Shown here piece by piece: positions 1-9,962 of a stretch of 64,000 nt of DNA; position 1 is the stretch's first letter, and the number at the start of each line of letters is the position of its first letter. Source of the stretch: Gemmatimonadota bacterium (lineage in GTDB: Bacteria > Gemmatimonadota > Gemmatimonadetes > Gemmatimonadales > GWC2-71-9); assembly GCA_022563595.1 (NCBI GenBank), contig JADFNB010000009.1:1-64000 (forward strand). The letters are read 5' to 3'. Under the pieces are notes generated by a model. It was given only the letters and a program-made list of their open reading frames with translations. It did not search any database and had not been told where the DNA came from. Position numbers and translations under genes: made by a program.

Positions 1-2
1 CT

Positions 3-1796
3 GTCGCGGTACCGGCGAAACCAAAACGCAATCGCATTGCCTACGCCACGATTGCCATCCTCGCGATCATTGGGGCCGTCACCGTCATCTCGCGCACCGT
101 CGGCCCACCGGAATCAGCTACCGCAGCCGAGACTCCCAAGCTCGCTGTATTGCCGTTCGATAATCTCGGCAGTTCAGAGGACGACTACTTCGCAGACGGA
201 ATCACCGAGGAGATCACCAGCCGCATCGCAGAGATCAGCGGGTTGCGAGTGATCTCGCGTCAGAGCGCCATTCAATACAAGGATTCTGAAAAGACGCTCC
301 AGCAGATAGGAGAAGAACTAGGCGTCGATTATGTGCTGGAGGGCACCATACGGACGGACCGATCACCGGACGGTTCCGGTCAGGTACGGGTGACGCCGCA
401 GCTCATTCGCGTCTCCGACGACGCCCATCTGTGGACGGATCGTTACACTGCCAACCTCGTGCCTGGCGAGATTTTCGGCGTCCAGGAGCAGATTGCGAAC
501 CAGGTCGCTGAGGCGCTCAACGTCACGCTGCTTGAGCCGGAACGCCAACGCCTGGCAGCACGGCCCACCGACAACCTGGAGGCGTACGACTACCTGCTCC
601 GCGGCAACGAGTACTACCACCGAAGCCAAGAAGAACAGGACATCCAGATTGCCATCCAAATGTACCAGAAGGCGGTCGAGTTGGACCCGGAGTTCGCTTT
701 GGCCTACGCTCGACTCTCGATCGTTCATTCCGGCATGTGGTGGTTCTTCTATGACCGGACCCAAGAGCGACTGGCAATGGCGAAGGAAGCGGTGGACCAG
801 GCCCTGAGGCTTGATCCCGATCTGCCCGAAGCGCATGAAGCATTGGGGTGGTACCACTACTGGGGTTATCTGGATTATGACCGTGCCCTGGCCGAGTTTG
901 CCATCGCACAGAAAAGCCAGCCGAACAGCAGCGATCTCTTGACTGGGATCGCGGCCGTCCAACGGCGGCAGGGGAAAATGCTGGAGGCATTGGCCAATTT
1001 TATCAAAGCTTCAGAGCTTGATCCGCGCTCGTCTGTAGCAGCAGCGGCCATCGCTGAGACGTACTCCCTCTTACGCAATCCTGTGCAGGCAGCGCGTCAC
1101 TTTGACCGGGCTATCTTCTTGAGCCCCGACTGGCCCGGTCCCTATGCCAAGAAAGCGAGGTGGTTACACCTGCGTTTGGAAGGCAGCACGGAAAAGGCGC
1201 GGCCAGTGCTGGAACAGGCCCGCAGCCTTGGCGTCGCAGAAGACCCCGACATCGCATATACCTGGGTCTTGCTCGAGACATGGGATGGAGACTATGAGGA
1301 GGCGTTGGACCGGCTTGCCCTGGTTTCGTCAGAAGTTCTTTGGGAAGATCAATTCCTCCACGTGCCCAAGGCCCAATTCTATGCCCAGATCTATGGTCTC
1401 ATGGGAAACAGCCAGCTTGAGCGAGCCTATTACGATTCAACGCGCAGCATGCTGGAGACCAGGATTCAGCAACGACCCGATGATGAGCGCTTGCGGAGTG
1501 CTCTCGGCATCGCCTATGCCGGTCTCGGTCGCAAGGCGGACGCGATCCGCGAAGGAGAGTTGGCCGTCGAATTACTTCCTATGAGCAAGGAAGCCTTCCG
1601 AGGTGCTTATAGGGCGGAAGACTTGGCGCGTATCTACACCACGGTCGGGGAGTACGACGCCGCGATTGACCAACTGGCAATCCTGTTGGCCGTGCCCTCG
1701 CCCACCGCCGTTCCAATGCTCAGAATCGATCCTACGTGGAATCCCTTGCGCGACCACCCTCGCTTCCAGCGCCTCCTGGAGCAGTACGGGAACTAG
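3..1796 (+). CDS. FlgO-like/TPR signalling protein, 5'-truncated by the window edge
   Basis: The reading frame is open from the first bases of the window, so the N-terminus is missing. The visible part begins with a basic stretch and one hydrophobic transmembrane segment, then a FlgO/TolB-like domain (LAVLPFDNLG, then DGITEEI and VLEGTIR), followed by about 400 residues of tetratricopeptide repeats. This layout is usual for the C-terminal half of Ser/Thr kinases or winged-helix regulators in which an N-terminal cytoplasmic domain is joined through one membrane helix to a TPR sensor or scaffold. Which N-terminal domain is present cannot be seen. It ends 19 bases before the convergent dehydrogenase gene. 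Confidence 0.75.
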   Translation, partial: VAVPAKPKRNRIAYATIAILAIIGAVTVISRTVGPPESATAAETPKLAVLPFDNLGSSEDDYFADGITEEITSRIAEISGLRVISRQSAIQYKDSEKTLQQIGEELGVDYVLEGTIRTDRSPDGSGQVRVTPQLIRVSDDAHLWTDRYTANLVPGEIFGVQEQIANQVAEALNVTLLEPERQRLAARPTDNLEAYDYLLRGNEYYHRSQEEQDIQIAIQMYQKAVELDPEFALAYARLSIVHSGMWWFFYDRTQERLAMAKEAVDQALRLDPDLPEAHEALGWYHYWGYLDYDRALAEFAIAQKSQPNSSDLLTGIAAVQRRQGKMLEALANFIKASELDPRSSVAAAAIAETYSLLRNPVQAARHFDRAIFLSPDWPGPYAKKARWLHLRLEGSTEKARPVLEQARSLGVAEDPDIAYTWVLLETWDGDYEEALDRLALVSSEVLWEDQFLHVPKAQFYAQIYGLMGNSQLERAYYDSTRSMLETRIQQRPDDERLRSALGIAYAGLGRKADAIREGELAVELLPMSKEAFRGAYRAEDLARIYTTVGEYDAAIDQLAILLAVPSPTAVPMLRIDPTWNPLRDHPRFQRLLEQYGN

Positions 1797-1815
1797 GCAT
1801 AGTCACGATCCGCCT

Positions 1816-2826
1816 CTAGCGGGACTCGCCGCTGAGATCGAGCACCGCCGCTCCTGCCAGCCGGCCGGTCCGCAGATCATCGAGCGCGCGGTTCGCGTCC
1901 TCCAGCCTGTACGGCTGTACTTCCGTTCGGATGGGGATCTGGGGCGCGAGCGCCAGGAACTCGGCTCCGTCCCGCCTGGTGAGGTTCGCCACCGACCTCA
2001 CGACACGCTCACCCCACAGGAGCTCATACGGGAACGACGGGATGTCGCTCATGTGGATCCCCGCGCAGACCACCGTGCCCCCCTTGGCCACCGCCTCGAG
2101 TGCGGTAGGCACCAGCCGCCCTACAGGCGCGAAGATGATCGCTGCATCCAGGAGATCGGGCGGCCGGGTATCCGATCCGCCCGCCCACTGTGCGCCGAGA
2201 TCACGCGCGAAGCGCTGGCCTGCCTCGTCACCCGGCCTGGTGAACGCGTAGACCGCCCGTCCCTGGTGAACGGCCACCTGCACGATCAGATGTGCCGCCA
2301 CGCCGAAACCGTACAGCCCCAGGCGTTTCGCGTCGCCCGCGGCCACCAACGACCGGTACCCGATGAGACCGGCGCACAGCAGCGGCGCCGCGTGGACGTC
2401 GTCGAGCCCTGCCGGGACGGGCAAGCAGTAGCGCTCGTCGGCGACAGCATAGTCGGCGTAGCCACCGTCGATGTGGTAGCCGGTGAAGCGGGCCCGGTCA
2501 CACAGGTTCTCGCGACCCGAGACGCAATAGCGGCACTCTCCGCACGTCCAGCCCAGCCAGGGAACGCCGACGCGCTCGCCCTTGGAGAACCGTGTCACGC
2601 CGTCGCCCACCTCATCGACCACACCCACGATCTCGTGCCCGAGAACGAGCGGCAGCTTGGGATCTGTGAGATCTCCGTCCATGATGTGGAGGTCGGTGCG
2701 GCATACCGCGCACGCACTCACTTTCAGCAATACCTGTCCCGCACCAGCCCGCGGCACGTCCAGCTCCGTCGCGCGCAGCGGCCGCCCCTGCCGTTCCAGG
2801 ACCATGGCCCGCATTCTATTGGCCAT
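1816..2826 (-). CDS. Zinc-dependent alcohol dehydrogenase (MDR family)
   Basis: 336 residues, normal length for a medium-chain zinc dehydrogenase oxidising alcohols with NAD(P). Catalytic zinc ligands are visible as Cys42 (AVCRTD), His64-Glu65 (GHE) and Cys151; the structural zinc site is Cys95, Cys98, Cys101 and Cys109. The nucleotide-binding loop reads YGFGVAAH, slightly off the usual GxGxxG, as in AdhA-type enzymes. It appears to be a single-gene unit: 137 bases separate its start from the glycosylase gene and the plus-strand gene ends 19 bases beyond its stop. Substrate cannot be told from sequence. Confidence 0.88.
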   Translation of the reverse strand: MANRMRAMVLERQGRPLRATELDVPRAGAGQVLLKVSACAVCRTDLHIMDGDLTDPKLPLVLGHEIVGVVDEVGDGVTRFSKGERVGVPWLGWTCGECRYCVSGRENLCDRARFTGYHIDGGYADYAVADERYCLPVPAGLDDVHAAPLLCAGLIGYRSLVAAGDAKRLGLYGFGVAAHLIVQVAVHQGRAVYAFTRPGDEAGQRFARDLGAQWAGGSDTRPPDLLDAAIIFAPVGRLVPTALEAVAKGGTVVCAGIHMSDIPSFPYELLWGERVVRSVANLTRRDGAEFLALAPQIPIRTEVQPYRLEDANRALDDLRTGRLAGAAVLDLSGESR

Positions 2827-2963
2827 GAGTGAAGGTCTCTTCGGGCCGCGCTCCGGTCAATCGGGCGGTATGCGGCCCGACACGTCCCGCCGCGAAATGC
2901 CGCAGGCCAGGTAGATGTCGTGCCCGGCGAGCCGGTCGTTCATTTACGAAGGAAGAAGACGCG

Positions 2964-3668
2964 TCAGCGCTCGAGCAGTGCCCGCGCGCGCCGAAATACC
3001 GCGTGCCACATCCGCCGAGTCAGTTTGCCGGTGTTGGTGTTCTGCCGGCTCGGGTGATAGGACGCGATCAGTGTCGTGCCGTCGGCCAGCACGCTCTCGG
3101 CGAGATGGGCGAAACGCGGCCGCTCACCGGGCGCGAGCCGCTCCCACCAACCGGCCGCCTTGAGCCACGCCTCGAATCCGATACGGCCGAGCCCGACCAC
3201 AACACGCACCTCGGCGAGCAGTCGGAGTTCGGCATGCAGGTACGGCCGACACGTAGCCAGTTCCGTGGTAGTCGGCTTGTTGCCCGGAGGTACGCACCGT
3301 ACCGCCGCCGTGATGTAGCAGTCGGTGAGGGCCAACCCATCGTCGCTCGACGTCGCGTGCCCCTGGCTGGCGAAGCCGAACCTGTGTAGCGCACCGTAGA
3401 GCCAGTCACCGCTCGCATCGCCGGTGAACATGCGGCCCGTCCGGTTCGAGCCGTGCGCACCGGGCGCGAGGCCTACCAACAGCAGGCGCGCTCGCGGGTC
3501 TCCGAACCCGGGCACCGGTTTTCCCCAGTAGTCCCGGTCGTAGAACTCGCGTTTCTTGGCGCGAGCGACCGTCTCACGGTGCGCGACGAGTCGCGGGCAC
3601 TTGATACACCGGACCAGGTCGCGATTCAGCGAAAGATGAGACGGAAACCGCACCGTTACCGGCGGCAT
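2964..3668 (-). CDS. Type-5 uracil-DNA glycosylase (UdgB-like), iron-sulfur enzyme
   Basis: Removes uracil and related deaminated bases from DNA, the first step of base excision repair. Family marks are the GLAPGAHG and RTGRMFTGD motifs (residues 66-84), the late SYHPSRQNT motif, and four cysteines (Cys21, Cys24, Cys125, Cys140) placed to bind a 4Fe-4S cluster. The frame is open further upstream, but the ATG giving MPPVTVRFPS is chosen because the extra residues overlap the upstream gene, are low-complexity Arg/Ser/Gly and are not part of the family; this gives 234 residues. It lies 34 bases after the sigma-54 activator gene and may share its transcript. Confidence 0.87.
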   Translation of the reverse strand: MPPVTVRFPSHLSLNRDLVRCIKCPRLVAHRETVARAKKREFYDRDYWGKPVPGFGDPRARLLLVGLAPGAHGSNRTGRMFTGDASGDWLYGALHRFGFASQGHATSSDDGLALTDCYITAAVRCVPPGNKPTTTELATCRPYLHAELRLLAEVRVVVGLGRIGFEAWLKAAGWWERLAPGERPRFAHLAESVLADGTTLIASYHPSRQNTNTGKLTRRMWHAVFRRARALLER

Positions 3669-3702
3669 GCCGAGGGTGAGAGAAGGGAGCGGACCCTCAT
3701 AC

Positions 3703-5232
3703 CTATGCCAGCCCGTACTCCTTGATCTTCCTGTACAGGGTCCGCTCGCCGATCCCGAGGTTCTCCGCCGCACGCCGCCGGTTGCCACCCGTTTCCGCGA
3801 GCGCCGCGTCGATCGCCGCGCGCTCGACGTCAGACATCCTCATACCCGGGCGGTAGATCACTTTCTCGCTCGATTCCCCCCGACCGTCGTCGTCGATACC
3901 GAGCACCTCCGCACCGACGCCCGTGTAGACGGGGGCCCGCCCGATGTCGATCACCTCGACCTGGTGCGGCAGCTCGTCGAGTCGCCGCCGGAGATCCTCC
4001 ATCTGCACCTTCAACTCGACCAGACTCCGAAAGATGAACTCCAGCTCCTGACCGGCGATCTGCCCGGTCGCCTCGGGCGCAACCCGCATCGGGAGCAGTC
4101 GGGTTCCCGCGTCACGGATGTCGGTCGGGATATCGGTGGGCTGTATCTCCCGGCCGTGCCCCAGCACGACCATCGACTCGATCAGGTTGCGGAGCTGGCG
4201 CACGTTACCCGGCCAATGCGCGTTGACGAGAATATCGAGCGCCTCACGCGTCATCCCGCGGAACGATCGGCCGTGAGTCCTGCTGAGATCACGGACGAAT
4301 CGTCTTATGAGAATCGGAATGTCGCTCTTCCGCTCCCTGAGCGGCGGCAGGTAGATGGCGAGGACGTTCAGCCGGTAGAACAGGTCGTCGCGGAACTCGC
4401 CCAGAGCGACGCTTTCCTTGAGCGATCGGTTGGTCGCGGCGATGACGCGGACATCGACGTGAATCGGCTGTGTGCCGCCTACGCGGAAGAAAGCCCGCGA
4501 CTCCAGGACACGGAGCAGTTTCACCTGCACCGACAACCTCATCTGCCCGACCTCGTCGAGCAACAGGGTGCCACCGTTGGCCAGTTCGAACCGTCCGAGC
4601 CGCCGCTCCGCCGCACCGGTGAACGCGCCCTTCTCGTGCCCGAACAGCTCCGACTCGAGCAGTGACTCCGGCAGCGCCGCACAGTCGACCGCTATGAACG
4701 GTCTGTCACGCCGCGGCGATAGGTAGTGTATGGCCTGGGCAACCAGCTCCTTCCCCGTACCCGACTCACCCTCTATCAACACGGTGCTCGTGACCGGGGC
4801 CATCTGCTCGATCTTGACCAGTACCTCTTGAATCGCGGGGCTCTCTCCCAGGATCCCCGTTCGCTCCTGTATCCTCCGCCGCTCCACTAGCCGGCCGGCT
4901 AACGCCACCGTATCGACCGGATCCACCGGCTTCACGCTCCACGCGGTGAGACCCAGGACCTGGACCAAGCGCGTGGCGTCGCCCTCGGTCGGTTCGAGCA
5001 GCCCGAGCGTAGTGATTCCCTTGTCGCGGGCCAGACCCACCAACTCGGCCGCGGGATGCTCGTGCAGCGACCCGGTCAGTATGATGACGTCGGGATTGGA
5101 CCTATCGACCGCCTCCCGCAGATCGTCCAGCGACGACACCATGGTCGTCGTTGCACCCGCCGCCTCGAAGGCCGCGTTGAGCGGGACGGCGACCTCGAGG
5201 TCGTCCATGGTTATCGCTACCCGGTCGGTCAT
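3703..5232 (-). CDS. Sigma-54-dependent activator with degenerate receiver domain
   Basis: 509 residues in NtrC-like order: receiver-like domain (1-120), AAA+ ATPase with Walker A GESGTGKE (155-162) and the sigma-54 contact loop GAFTGA (202-207), a linker with a coiled segment, and a C-terminal Fis-type helix-turn-helix. It should remodel sigma-54 RNA polymerase at target promoters. The receiver keeps the acidic pair near residues 10-11 and Lys101, but the position of the phospho-accepting aspartate is Thr53 (PDVIILTG), so ordinary phosphorelay control seems absent. No histidine kinase is adjacent; the upstream neighbour is mogA (4-base ATGA overlap). Target genes are unknown. Confidence 0.88.
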   Translation of the reverse strand: MTDRVAITMDDLEVAVPLNAAFEAAGATTTMVSSLDDLREAVDRSNPDVIILTGSLHEHPAAELVGLARDKGITTLGLLEPTEGDATRLVQVLGLTAWSVKPVDPVDTVALAGRLVERRRIQERTGILGESPAIQEVLVKIEQMAPVTSTVLIEGESGTGKELVAQAIHYLSPRRDRPFIAVDCAALPESLLESELFGHEKGAFTGAAERRLGRFELANGGTLLLDEVGQMRLSVQVKLLRVLESRAFFRVGGTQPIHVDVRVIAATNRSLKESVALGEFRDDLFYRLNVLAIYLPPLRERKSDIPILIRRFVRDLSRTHGRSFRGMTREALDILVNAHWPGNVRQLRNLIESMVVLGHGREIQPTDIPTDIRDAGTRLLPMRVAPEATGQIAGQELEFIFRSLVELKVQMEDLRRRLDELPHQVEVIDIGRAPVYTGVGAEVLGIDDDGRGESSEKVIYRPGMRMSDVERAAIDAALAETGGNRRRAAENLGIGERTLYRKIKEYGLA

Positions 5233-5717
5233 GAGTGATCCGTCGGCGCCCCGGTGAGGAGTTGCACGGCGTGCTCGATCAGCGGGTCCAAGACCGCGAG
5301 TCCGTCGCGCACCGCTCCCGGGCTGCCCGGGAGATTCACGATCAACGCCGCCCCGCGTGTGCCGGCCAACCCGCGGGACAGCGCGCTCCGGGGAACCGTC
5401 TCGCGTGCCGCCGCCCGGATTGCCTCCGCGATGCCGGGCGCCTCGCGCTCGAGTACGGCGCGGGTCGCTTCGGGCGTGACGTCACGCGGCGAGAGACCCG
5501 TTCCTCCGGTCGTGATGATCACGTCGGCTGTGGCCGCGTCTGCCCAGCGACACAGTAGCCCGGCGATGCGATCGCTCACGTCGGGGACTACCTCACGCGC
5601 TGTGACCGCGAAGCCGTGCGATTCCGCCCACGAGACTATCGCGTCGCCGGACGTATCGGCCCGTTGTCCCGCGGCTCCCAGATCGGAGACGGTAAGCACG
5701 GCTATGCGTATCTCCAT
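5229..5717 (-). CDS. mogA: Molybdenum cofactor biosynthesis protein MogA/MoaB family
   Basis: 162 residues with the family motif TTGGTGLSPRDVTPEAT and the late NLPGSPGAVRDGL. Proteins of this family adenylylate molybdopterin before metal insertion (MogA), or are the close MoaB paralogue; the sequence alone does not separate them. Its stop overlaps the ATG of the sigma-54 activator gene, suggesting coupled translation, and gcvT ends 10 bases upstream of its start. No other molybdenum cofactor gene lies in the window. Confidence 0.85.
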   Translation of the reverse strand: MEIRIAVLTVSDLGAAGQRADTSGDAIVSWAESHGFAVTAREVVPDVSDRIAGLLCRWADAATADVIITTGGTGLSPRDVTPEATRAVLEREAPGIAEAIRAAARETVPRSALSRGLAGTRGAALIVNLPGSPGAVRDGLAVLDPLIEHAVQLLTGAPTDHS

Positions 5718-5727
5718 CGCTGGCTGC

Positions 5728-6831
5728 CTAGCGCTTCACGCTCCCGTGATAGAACGGCAGCTTCGTTACCGTCGCCCGCACCCGCTTTCCCCGCACGACA
5801 ACCTCGAACGTCGTGCCGGGATCGATCGAATGCGTCGGCAGATACGTCGTGCCTATCGCCTGCCGCAGTGTCGGGCTGAAGCCACCGCTCCGGATGACGT
5901 CTACCTTGTGATCGTTTAGCAACACGTCCATCCCCGGCCGGGGGATCATGCCGCGCTGCTCTACGACGAACCCAACGAGCTTTCGGTCCACTCCCTGCGC
6001 CTTGATCCGCTGGAGCGCCGCCTTGCCCGTGAACGGTGCGCCCTTGTCGAGCTTCACGATCCAGCCAAGCCGCGCTTCGTACGGATTGACGGTCTCATCG
6101 ATGTCGGTGCCGTAGAGTGCGAGGCCGGCCTCGAGTCGGAGCGAGTCCCGCGCTCCCAGCCCGATCGGCGCCGCACGGCCGGCACCGACCAACGCCGCCC
6201 AAAGCGTCTCGGCATGCTTCGAACGAAAGTACAACTCGAACCCGTCCTCACCCGTGTATCCCGTGCGTGACAGGAAACACTCCACTCCGGCCACCTTCGC
6301 GACGTCGAAGTGGTAGTACCTCATGGCCGGCAGATCCGTCTGGGTGAGCGACTGGACGAGCGCCTCGCTCTCGGGCCCCTGTACCGCCAGCAACGCGACC
6401 TCGGATGAGATGTCCTTGAGGCGCACGTTCCCCGTCTTCCGGGCGACGATATGTTCCCAATCTCTTGCCCTGTTGGCGGCGTTGACCACGAGCATCACCT
6501 TGTCGTCGAACCGATACACCAGACAATCGTCGATGAATCCGCCGGTATCGTCCAGCATCGCCGAGTACTGCGCTTGGCCGCACGAGAGCGCGCCCACATC
6601 GTTGCAGGTGATGCGGTTTACGAACGCGTTCCGGTCGGGACCAGAGACCTCGAACTCGCCCATGTGCGACACGTCGAACACGCCGACCGCGGTGCGCACC
6701 GTCTCATGCTCCTGCGTGATTCCCGTGCCGTACTGTAATGGCATGAGGAAGCCGGCAAAGGGAACCATCTTGGCGCCGAGTGCAACGTGCTGATCGTGAA
6801 ACGGCGTGTGCCGGAGAGTATCCCCGCTCAT
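5728..6831 (-). CDS. gcvT: Glycine cleavage system T protein (aminomethyltransferase)
   Basis: Transfers the aminomethyl carbon from the lipoylated H protein to tetrahydrofolate, releasing ammonia. 367 residues, the usual length. Visible marks are the N-terminal LGAKMVPFAGFLMP, the GVFDVSHMGE segment, the folate-pocket NAANRARDW, RTGYTGEDGFE, and the C-terminal barrel ending in KLPFYHG. gcvH and gcvP are not present nearby, so the rest of the system must be elsewhere. argF ends 10 bases upstream, so the two are probably cotranscribed. Confidence 0.95.
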   Translation of the reverse strand: MSGDTLRHTPFHDQHVALGAKMVPFAGFLMPLQYGTGITQEHETVRTAVGVFDVSHMGEFEVSGPDRNAFVNRITCNDVGALSCGQAQYSAMLDDTGGFIDDCLVYRFDDKVMLVVNAANRARDWEHIVARKTGNVRLKDISSEVALLAVQGPESEALVQSLTQTDLPAMRYYHFDVAKVAGVECFLSRTGYTGEDGFELYFRSKHAETLWAALVGAGRAAPIGLGARDSLRLEAGLALYGTDIDETVNPYEARLGWIVKLDKGAPFTGKAALQRIKAQGVDRKLVGFVVEQRGMIPRPGMDVLLNDHKVDVIRSGGFSPTLRQAIGTTYLPTHSIDPGTTFEVVVRGKRVRATVTKLPFYHGSVKR

Positions 6832-6841
6832 TAACCCTCCG

Positions 6842-7741
6842 TCATCCCATCAAGAAGGCCATCAGTGCCTTCTGGACGTGCAGCCTGTTCTCGGCCTCCT
6901 CGAACACCCGTGACTGGGATCCTTCGAATACCTCTTCGGTCACTTCCTCTCCACGATGGGCGGGCAGGCAGTGCATGAAGATGGCAGACGGATCGGCGAT
7001 CGCCATCAACTCCGATGTCACCTGATAGCCGCGAAACGCCTGGAGGCGCGCCTCGGCTTCGCCTTCCTGTCCCATCGACGCCCATACATCGGTGTTGACC
7101 GCGTGCGCACCGCTCACCGCCACCTCCGGCTCCCGCGTGATCATAACATTCGTCTTGCTCTGCGCCCGCTCCAACAGCGCGCGATCCGGCTCATACCCCT
7201 CGGGACACGCCAGCCGCAACTCGAAGCCAAGCACGTAGGCGGCGTTGAGCCATGAGTTGGCCATGTTGTTTCCGTCACCGATCCACGCGACAACCTTCCC
7301 TTCCCAACCACCGAGGAACTCGTACATCGTGAAGACATCGGTGAGCACCTGACAAGGATGGAGAAGGTCGGTGAGCCCGTTGATGACAGGCACGCTGGCG
7401 TGCCGCGCCAGCTCCTCGACCTCAGCCTGGTCGAACGTGCGGATCATGATCCCGTCTACGTAGCGCGACAGCACCCGCGCCATATCCTTGATGGGCTCCC
7501 CGCGGCCGAGCTGGATGTCACGGGACGAGAGGAAGAGAGCTTGCCCACCGAGCTGATAGCTCCCCACAGCAAAAGAAACCCGCGTCCGCGTGCTGCTCTT
7601 GGTGAAGATCATGGCCAGCGTCTTCTCCGCGAGCGGCCGCTCGTGATACTCTCCGCTCTTCATGCGAGCAGCCAGGTCGAACACCTCGCGGATCTCAGCC
7701 ACACTCAGGTCCGGGAATGCGAGAAAGTCTCTTTTCGGCAT
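6842..7741 (-). CDS. argF: Ornithine carbamoyltransferase
   Basis: Makes citrulline from ornithine and carbamoyl phosphate in arginine synthesis. 299 residues with the carbamoyl phosphate motif KSSTRTRVSF, the HPCQVLTD motif, the ornithine loop DVWASMGQE, and the catalytic HCLPAHRGEE near the C-terminus. HPCQ together with HCLP is typical of OTCases rather than aspartate transcarbamoylases. It heads a probable argF-gcvT-mogA run. A 79-base gap separates it from hslU. Confidence 0.95.
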   Translation of the reverse strand: MPKRDFLAFPDLSVAEIREVFDLAARMKSGEYHERPLAEKTLAMIFTKSSTRTRVSFAVGSYQLGGQALFLSSRDIQLGRGEPIKDMARVLSRYVDGIMIRTFDQAEVEELARHASVPVINGLTDLLHPCQVLTDVFTMYEFLGGWEGKVVAWIGDGNNMANSWLNAAYVLGFELRLACPEGYEPDRALLERAQSKTNVMITREPEVAVSGAHAVNTDVWASMGQEGEAEARLQAFRGYQVTSELMAIADPSAIFMHCLPAHRGEEVTEEVFEGSQSRVFEEAENRLHVQKALMAFLMG

Positions 7742-7820
7742 AGTCGAGGCGGGAAACGAGTCAATATGACAGGTCCGAGGTGATTCTAGCTCCGGGGCCC
7801 GGCGGTGTAAAGGAGCTGGA

Positions 7821-9338
7821 CTAGAGTATAAAGCGCTGGAGGTCTTCGTCCTCGACGATGCGCATCAGGCGCTCGCGTACCTTCTCCGCGTTGAACACGA
7901 CGTGCTTCTCGGCCACGTTGGGAAGGTCGAAGAGCAGGTCTTCGAGCAGGGTGGACATGACGGTGTGAAGGCGTCGGGCGCCGATATTCTCGAGTCGGTC
8001 GTTGAGCAGCGTAGCGATGTGCGCAACCTCTTCAATGCCGTCTTGCGAGAACTCGAGCGTTGCGCCGTCGGCGGCGCAGAGCGCTTGATACTGCTTGGTC
8101 AGGGCATTCTCCGGTTCCGTCATAATCCGGACGAAATCCTCCTCGGTGAGCGTGGAAAGCTCCACGCGGATCGGGAACCGGCCCTGCAACTCGGGAATCA
8201 GGTCGGACGGCTTCGCTACGGTGAAGGCGCCGGCCGCAATGAACAGGATGTGGTCGGTGCGCACGTAGCCGTAGCGCGTCTGCACCGTCGATCCTTCGAC
8301 GATCGGCAGGAGATCGCGCTGCACGCCCTCGCGGGAAACGTCGGGACCGGCCTGACCCCGTTCTCCGGCGATCTTGTCGAGTTCGTCGATGAACACGACG
8401 CCGTGGTTCTCGACTCGATCGAGCGCCTCGTTGACGACGTCGTCCATGTCCACGAGCTTGCGCAACTCTTCGTCGACGAGAATCCGCCGCGCGTCGGTCA
8501 ACCGTACCGAGCGTCGTTTGGTGCGCTTCGGCAACATCTCCTGAAGCATCTCGGTAAAGTTGATGTCGGGCCCCTCCATTCCCGGAGGGGGCTGTATGAA
8601 GTCGAGCAGCGGCAGATTCTGCTGTGTCACCTCCACCTCCACCTCACGCTCGTCCAGCTTCCCGTCGTGCAGCAAGGCCCGCAGCTTCTCACGGGTTCGC
8701 TCTCTGCGTTCCTCGGCCGCCTCGCCTTCCGCCTCGGCAGGCAACGGCTTCACCTCGCCTGTGGGCGACACGACGAACCCGCCTTTCTCGCCCCCACCAT
8801 CGTCCGTTTTCGGCTGCGCTCTCGCCTCGCCTGCCGGGCGTGATCCGGGCGGCACCGGAGGCAACAGCAGGTCCAGCAGGCGCTCCTCGGCACGGGTCTC
8901 CGCCGTGGGGTAGACCTCGTCTTCCCGTTCGCCGCGCACCATGTTGATTGCCGAGTCCACGAGATCCCGAATCATCGACTCGACATCCCGACCCACGTAT
9001 CCGACCTCGGTGAACCTCGACGCTTCGACCTTGAGAAACGGTGCTCCGGACAGTCGCGCGAGGCGGCGGGCGATCTCCGTCTTCCCGACACCGGTCGGGC
9101 CGATCATGATGATGTTGTTCGGGAAGATCTCGTCCCGAATGTCCTCGGGAGTCTGCTGCCGGCGCCACCGGTTTCGCACCGCTATGGCGACAGCACGCTT
9201 GGCGGCCGCCTGACCCACGATATAGCGATCCAGCTCGCTCACGATCTGATGCGGTGGAAGTTCTTCCAGCCACGGCAACGGCTCGGCGACCGGAGCCGGC
9301 GTATCCTGTTGCGGTCCTGCGGTGGTCGTGTCGGTCAT
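7821..9338 (-). CDS. hslU: HslU (ClpY) ATPase subunit of the HslVU protease
   Basis: AAA+ unfoldase that feeds proteins to HslV. From the ATG at the 4-base overlap with hslV it has 505 residues, somewhat longer than most HslU because the inserted I-domain (roughly residues 145-235) carries an extra Pro/Gly/acidic segment. Walker A is GPTGVGKT (80-87), the pore loop is GYVG (112-115), Walker B is VFIDELDKI, and the tail DLQRFIL is the HslV-docking C-terminus. The frame is open 17 codons further upstream, but ATGA overlap with the hslV stop and the MTDTTTAG context favour this start. Confidence 0.95.
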   Translation of the reverse strand: MTDTTTAGPQQDTPAPVAEPLPWLEELPPHQIVSELDRYIVGQAAAKRAVAIAVRNRWRRQQTPEDIRDEIFPNNIIMIGPTGVGKTEIARRLARLSGAPFLKVEASRFTEVGYVGRDVESMIRDLVDSAINMVRGEREDEVYPTAETRAEERLLDLLLPPVPPGSRPAGEARAQPKTDDGGGEKGGFVVSPTGEVKPLPAEAEGEAAEERRERTREKLRALLHDGKLDEREVEVEVTQQNLPLLDFIQPPPGMEGPDINFTEMLQEMLPKRTKRRSVRLTDARRILVDEELRKLVDMDDVVNEALDRVENHGVVFIDELDKIAGERGQAGPDVSREGVQRDLLPIVEGSTVQTRYGYVRTDHILFIAAGAFTVAKPSDLIPELQGRFPIRVELSTLTEEDFVRIMTEPENALTKQYQALCAADGATLEFSQDGIEEVAHIATLLNDRLENIGARRLHTVMSTLLEDLLFDLPNVAEKHVVFNAEKVRERLMRIVEDEDLQRFIL

Positions 9339-9877
9339 TTCGAAGCGACAAGCTCCACGATGGAGATGTTCTGGTTGGTGAAGACGCAAATGCCTGCCGC
9401 GATCTCCAGACTCCGCTCTACGATCTCACGCGCACTGCGCTCGGTGTCGAGCAGCGCCCTGGCGGCGGCGAGTGCGAAGTTACCGCCGCTGCCGATGGCG
9501 AGGACACCGTCATCAGGCTCGATCAGCTCGCCGCTTCCGCTCAACACGAAGCTGTGGTCCCGATCGGCCACCGCGAGAAGAGCCTCCAGGCGGCGAAGCA
9601 CCCGATCGCTGCGCCAGTCCTTGGCCAACTCGACCGAGGCGCGCGGGAGGTTCGCCGGGTAGCGTTCCAACTTCTCCTCGAATCGCTCGAAGAGAGTGAA
9701 CGCGTCAGCCGCTGCACCGGCGAATCCGGCGAGTACCTTGCCCGACGCGAGTGCGCGCACCTTGTTCGCATGCGATTTCATCACGGTGTCACCGACGGTG
9801 ACCTGCCCGTCTCCACCCATCACTACCTCACGATCCTTGCGAACGGAGAGGATGGTGGTAGCCCGAAACTGCATCAT
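9335..9877 (-). CDS. hslV: HslV (ClpQ) peptidase subunit
   Basis: Proteasome-like threonine peptidase that forms the core of HslVU. The catalytic N-terminal threonine is expected at Thr7 in [12 protein letters not shown] after removal of a six-residue propeptide; [14 protein letters not shown] and [14 protein letters not shown] follow. The start at 9877 is preferred over one 11 codons upstream because a purine-rich GGAGGGAG lies just before it and it gives a short propeptide. Its stop overlaps the hslU start. It follows xerC after 85 bases. Confidence 0.94.
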   Translation of the reverse strand: MMQFRATTILSVRKDREVVMGGDGQVTVGDTVMKSHANKVRALASGKVLAGFAGAAADAFTLFERFEEKLERYPANLPRASVELAKDWRSDRVLRRLEALLAVADRDHSFVLSGSGELIEPDDGVLAIGSGGNFALAAARALLDTERSAREIVERSLEIAAGICVFTNQNISIVELVASK

Positions 9878-9962
9878 CACGTTGTTCTCCCTCCCGATCC
9901 GCAAGCCCATTCCGTCCGCCGCTCGGCGAGACGCCGCTTGGCACGGTATCCCGTCATCCGGG

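Noticed and set aside
7742-7820. Partial inverted repeat AGCTCC/GGAGCT after hslU as a terminator
   Set aside because: Stem is only 6 bases with a long loop and no T-run.
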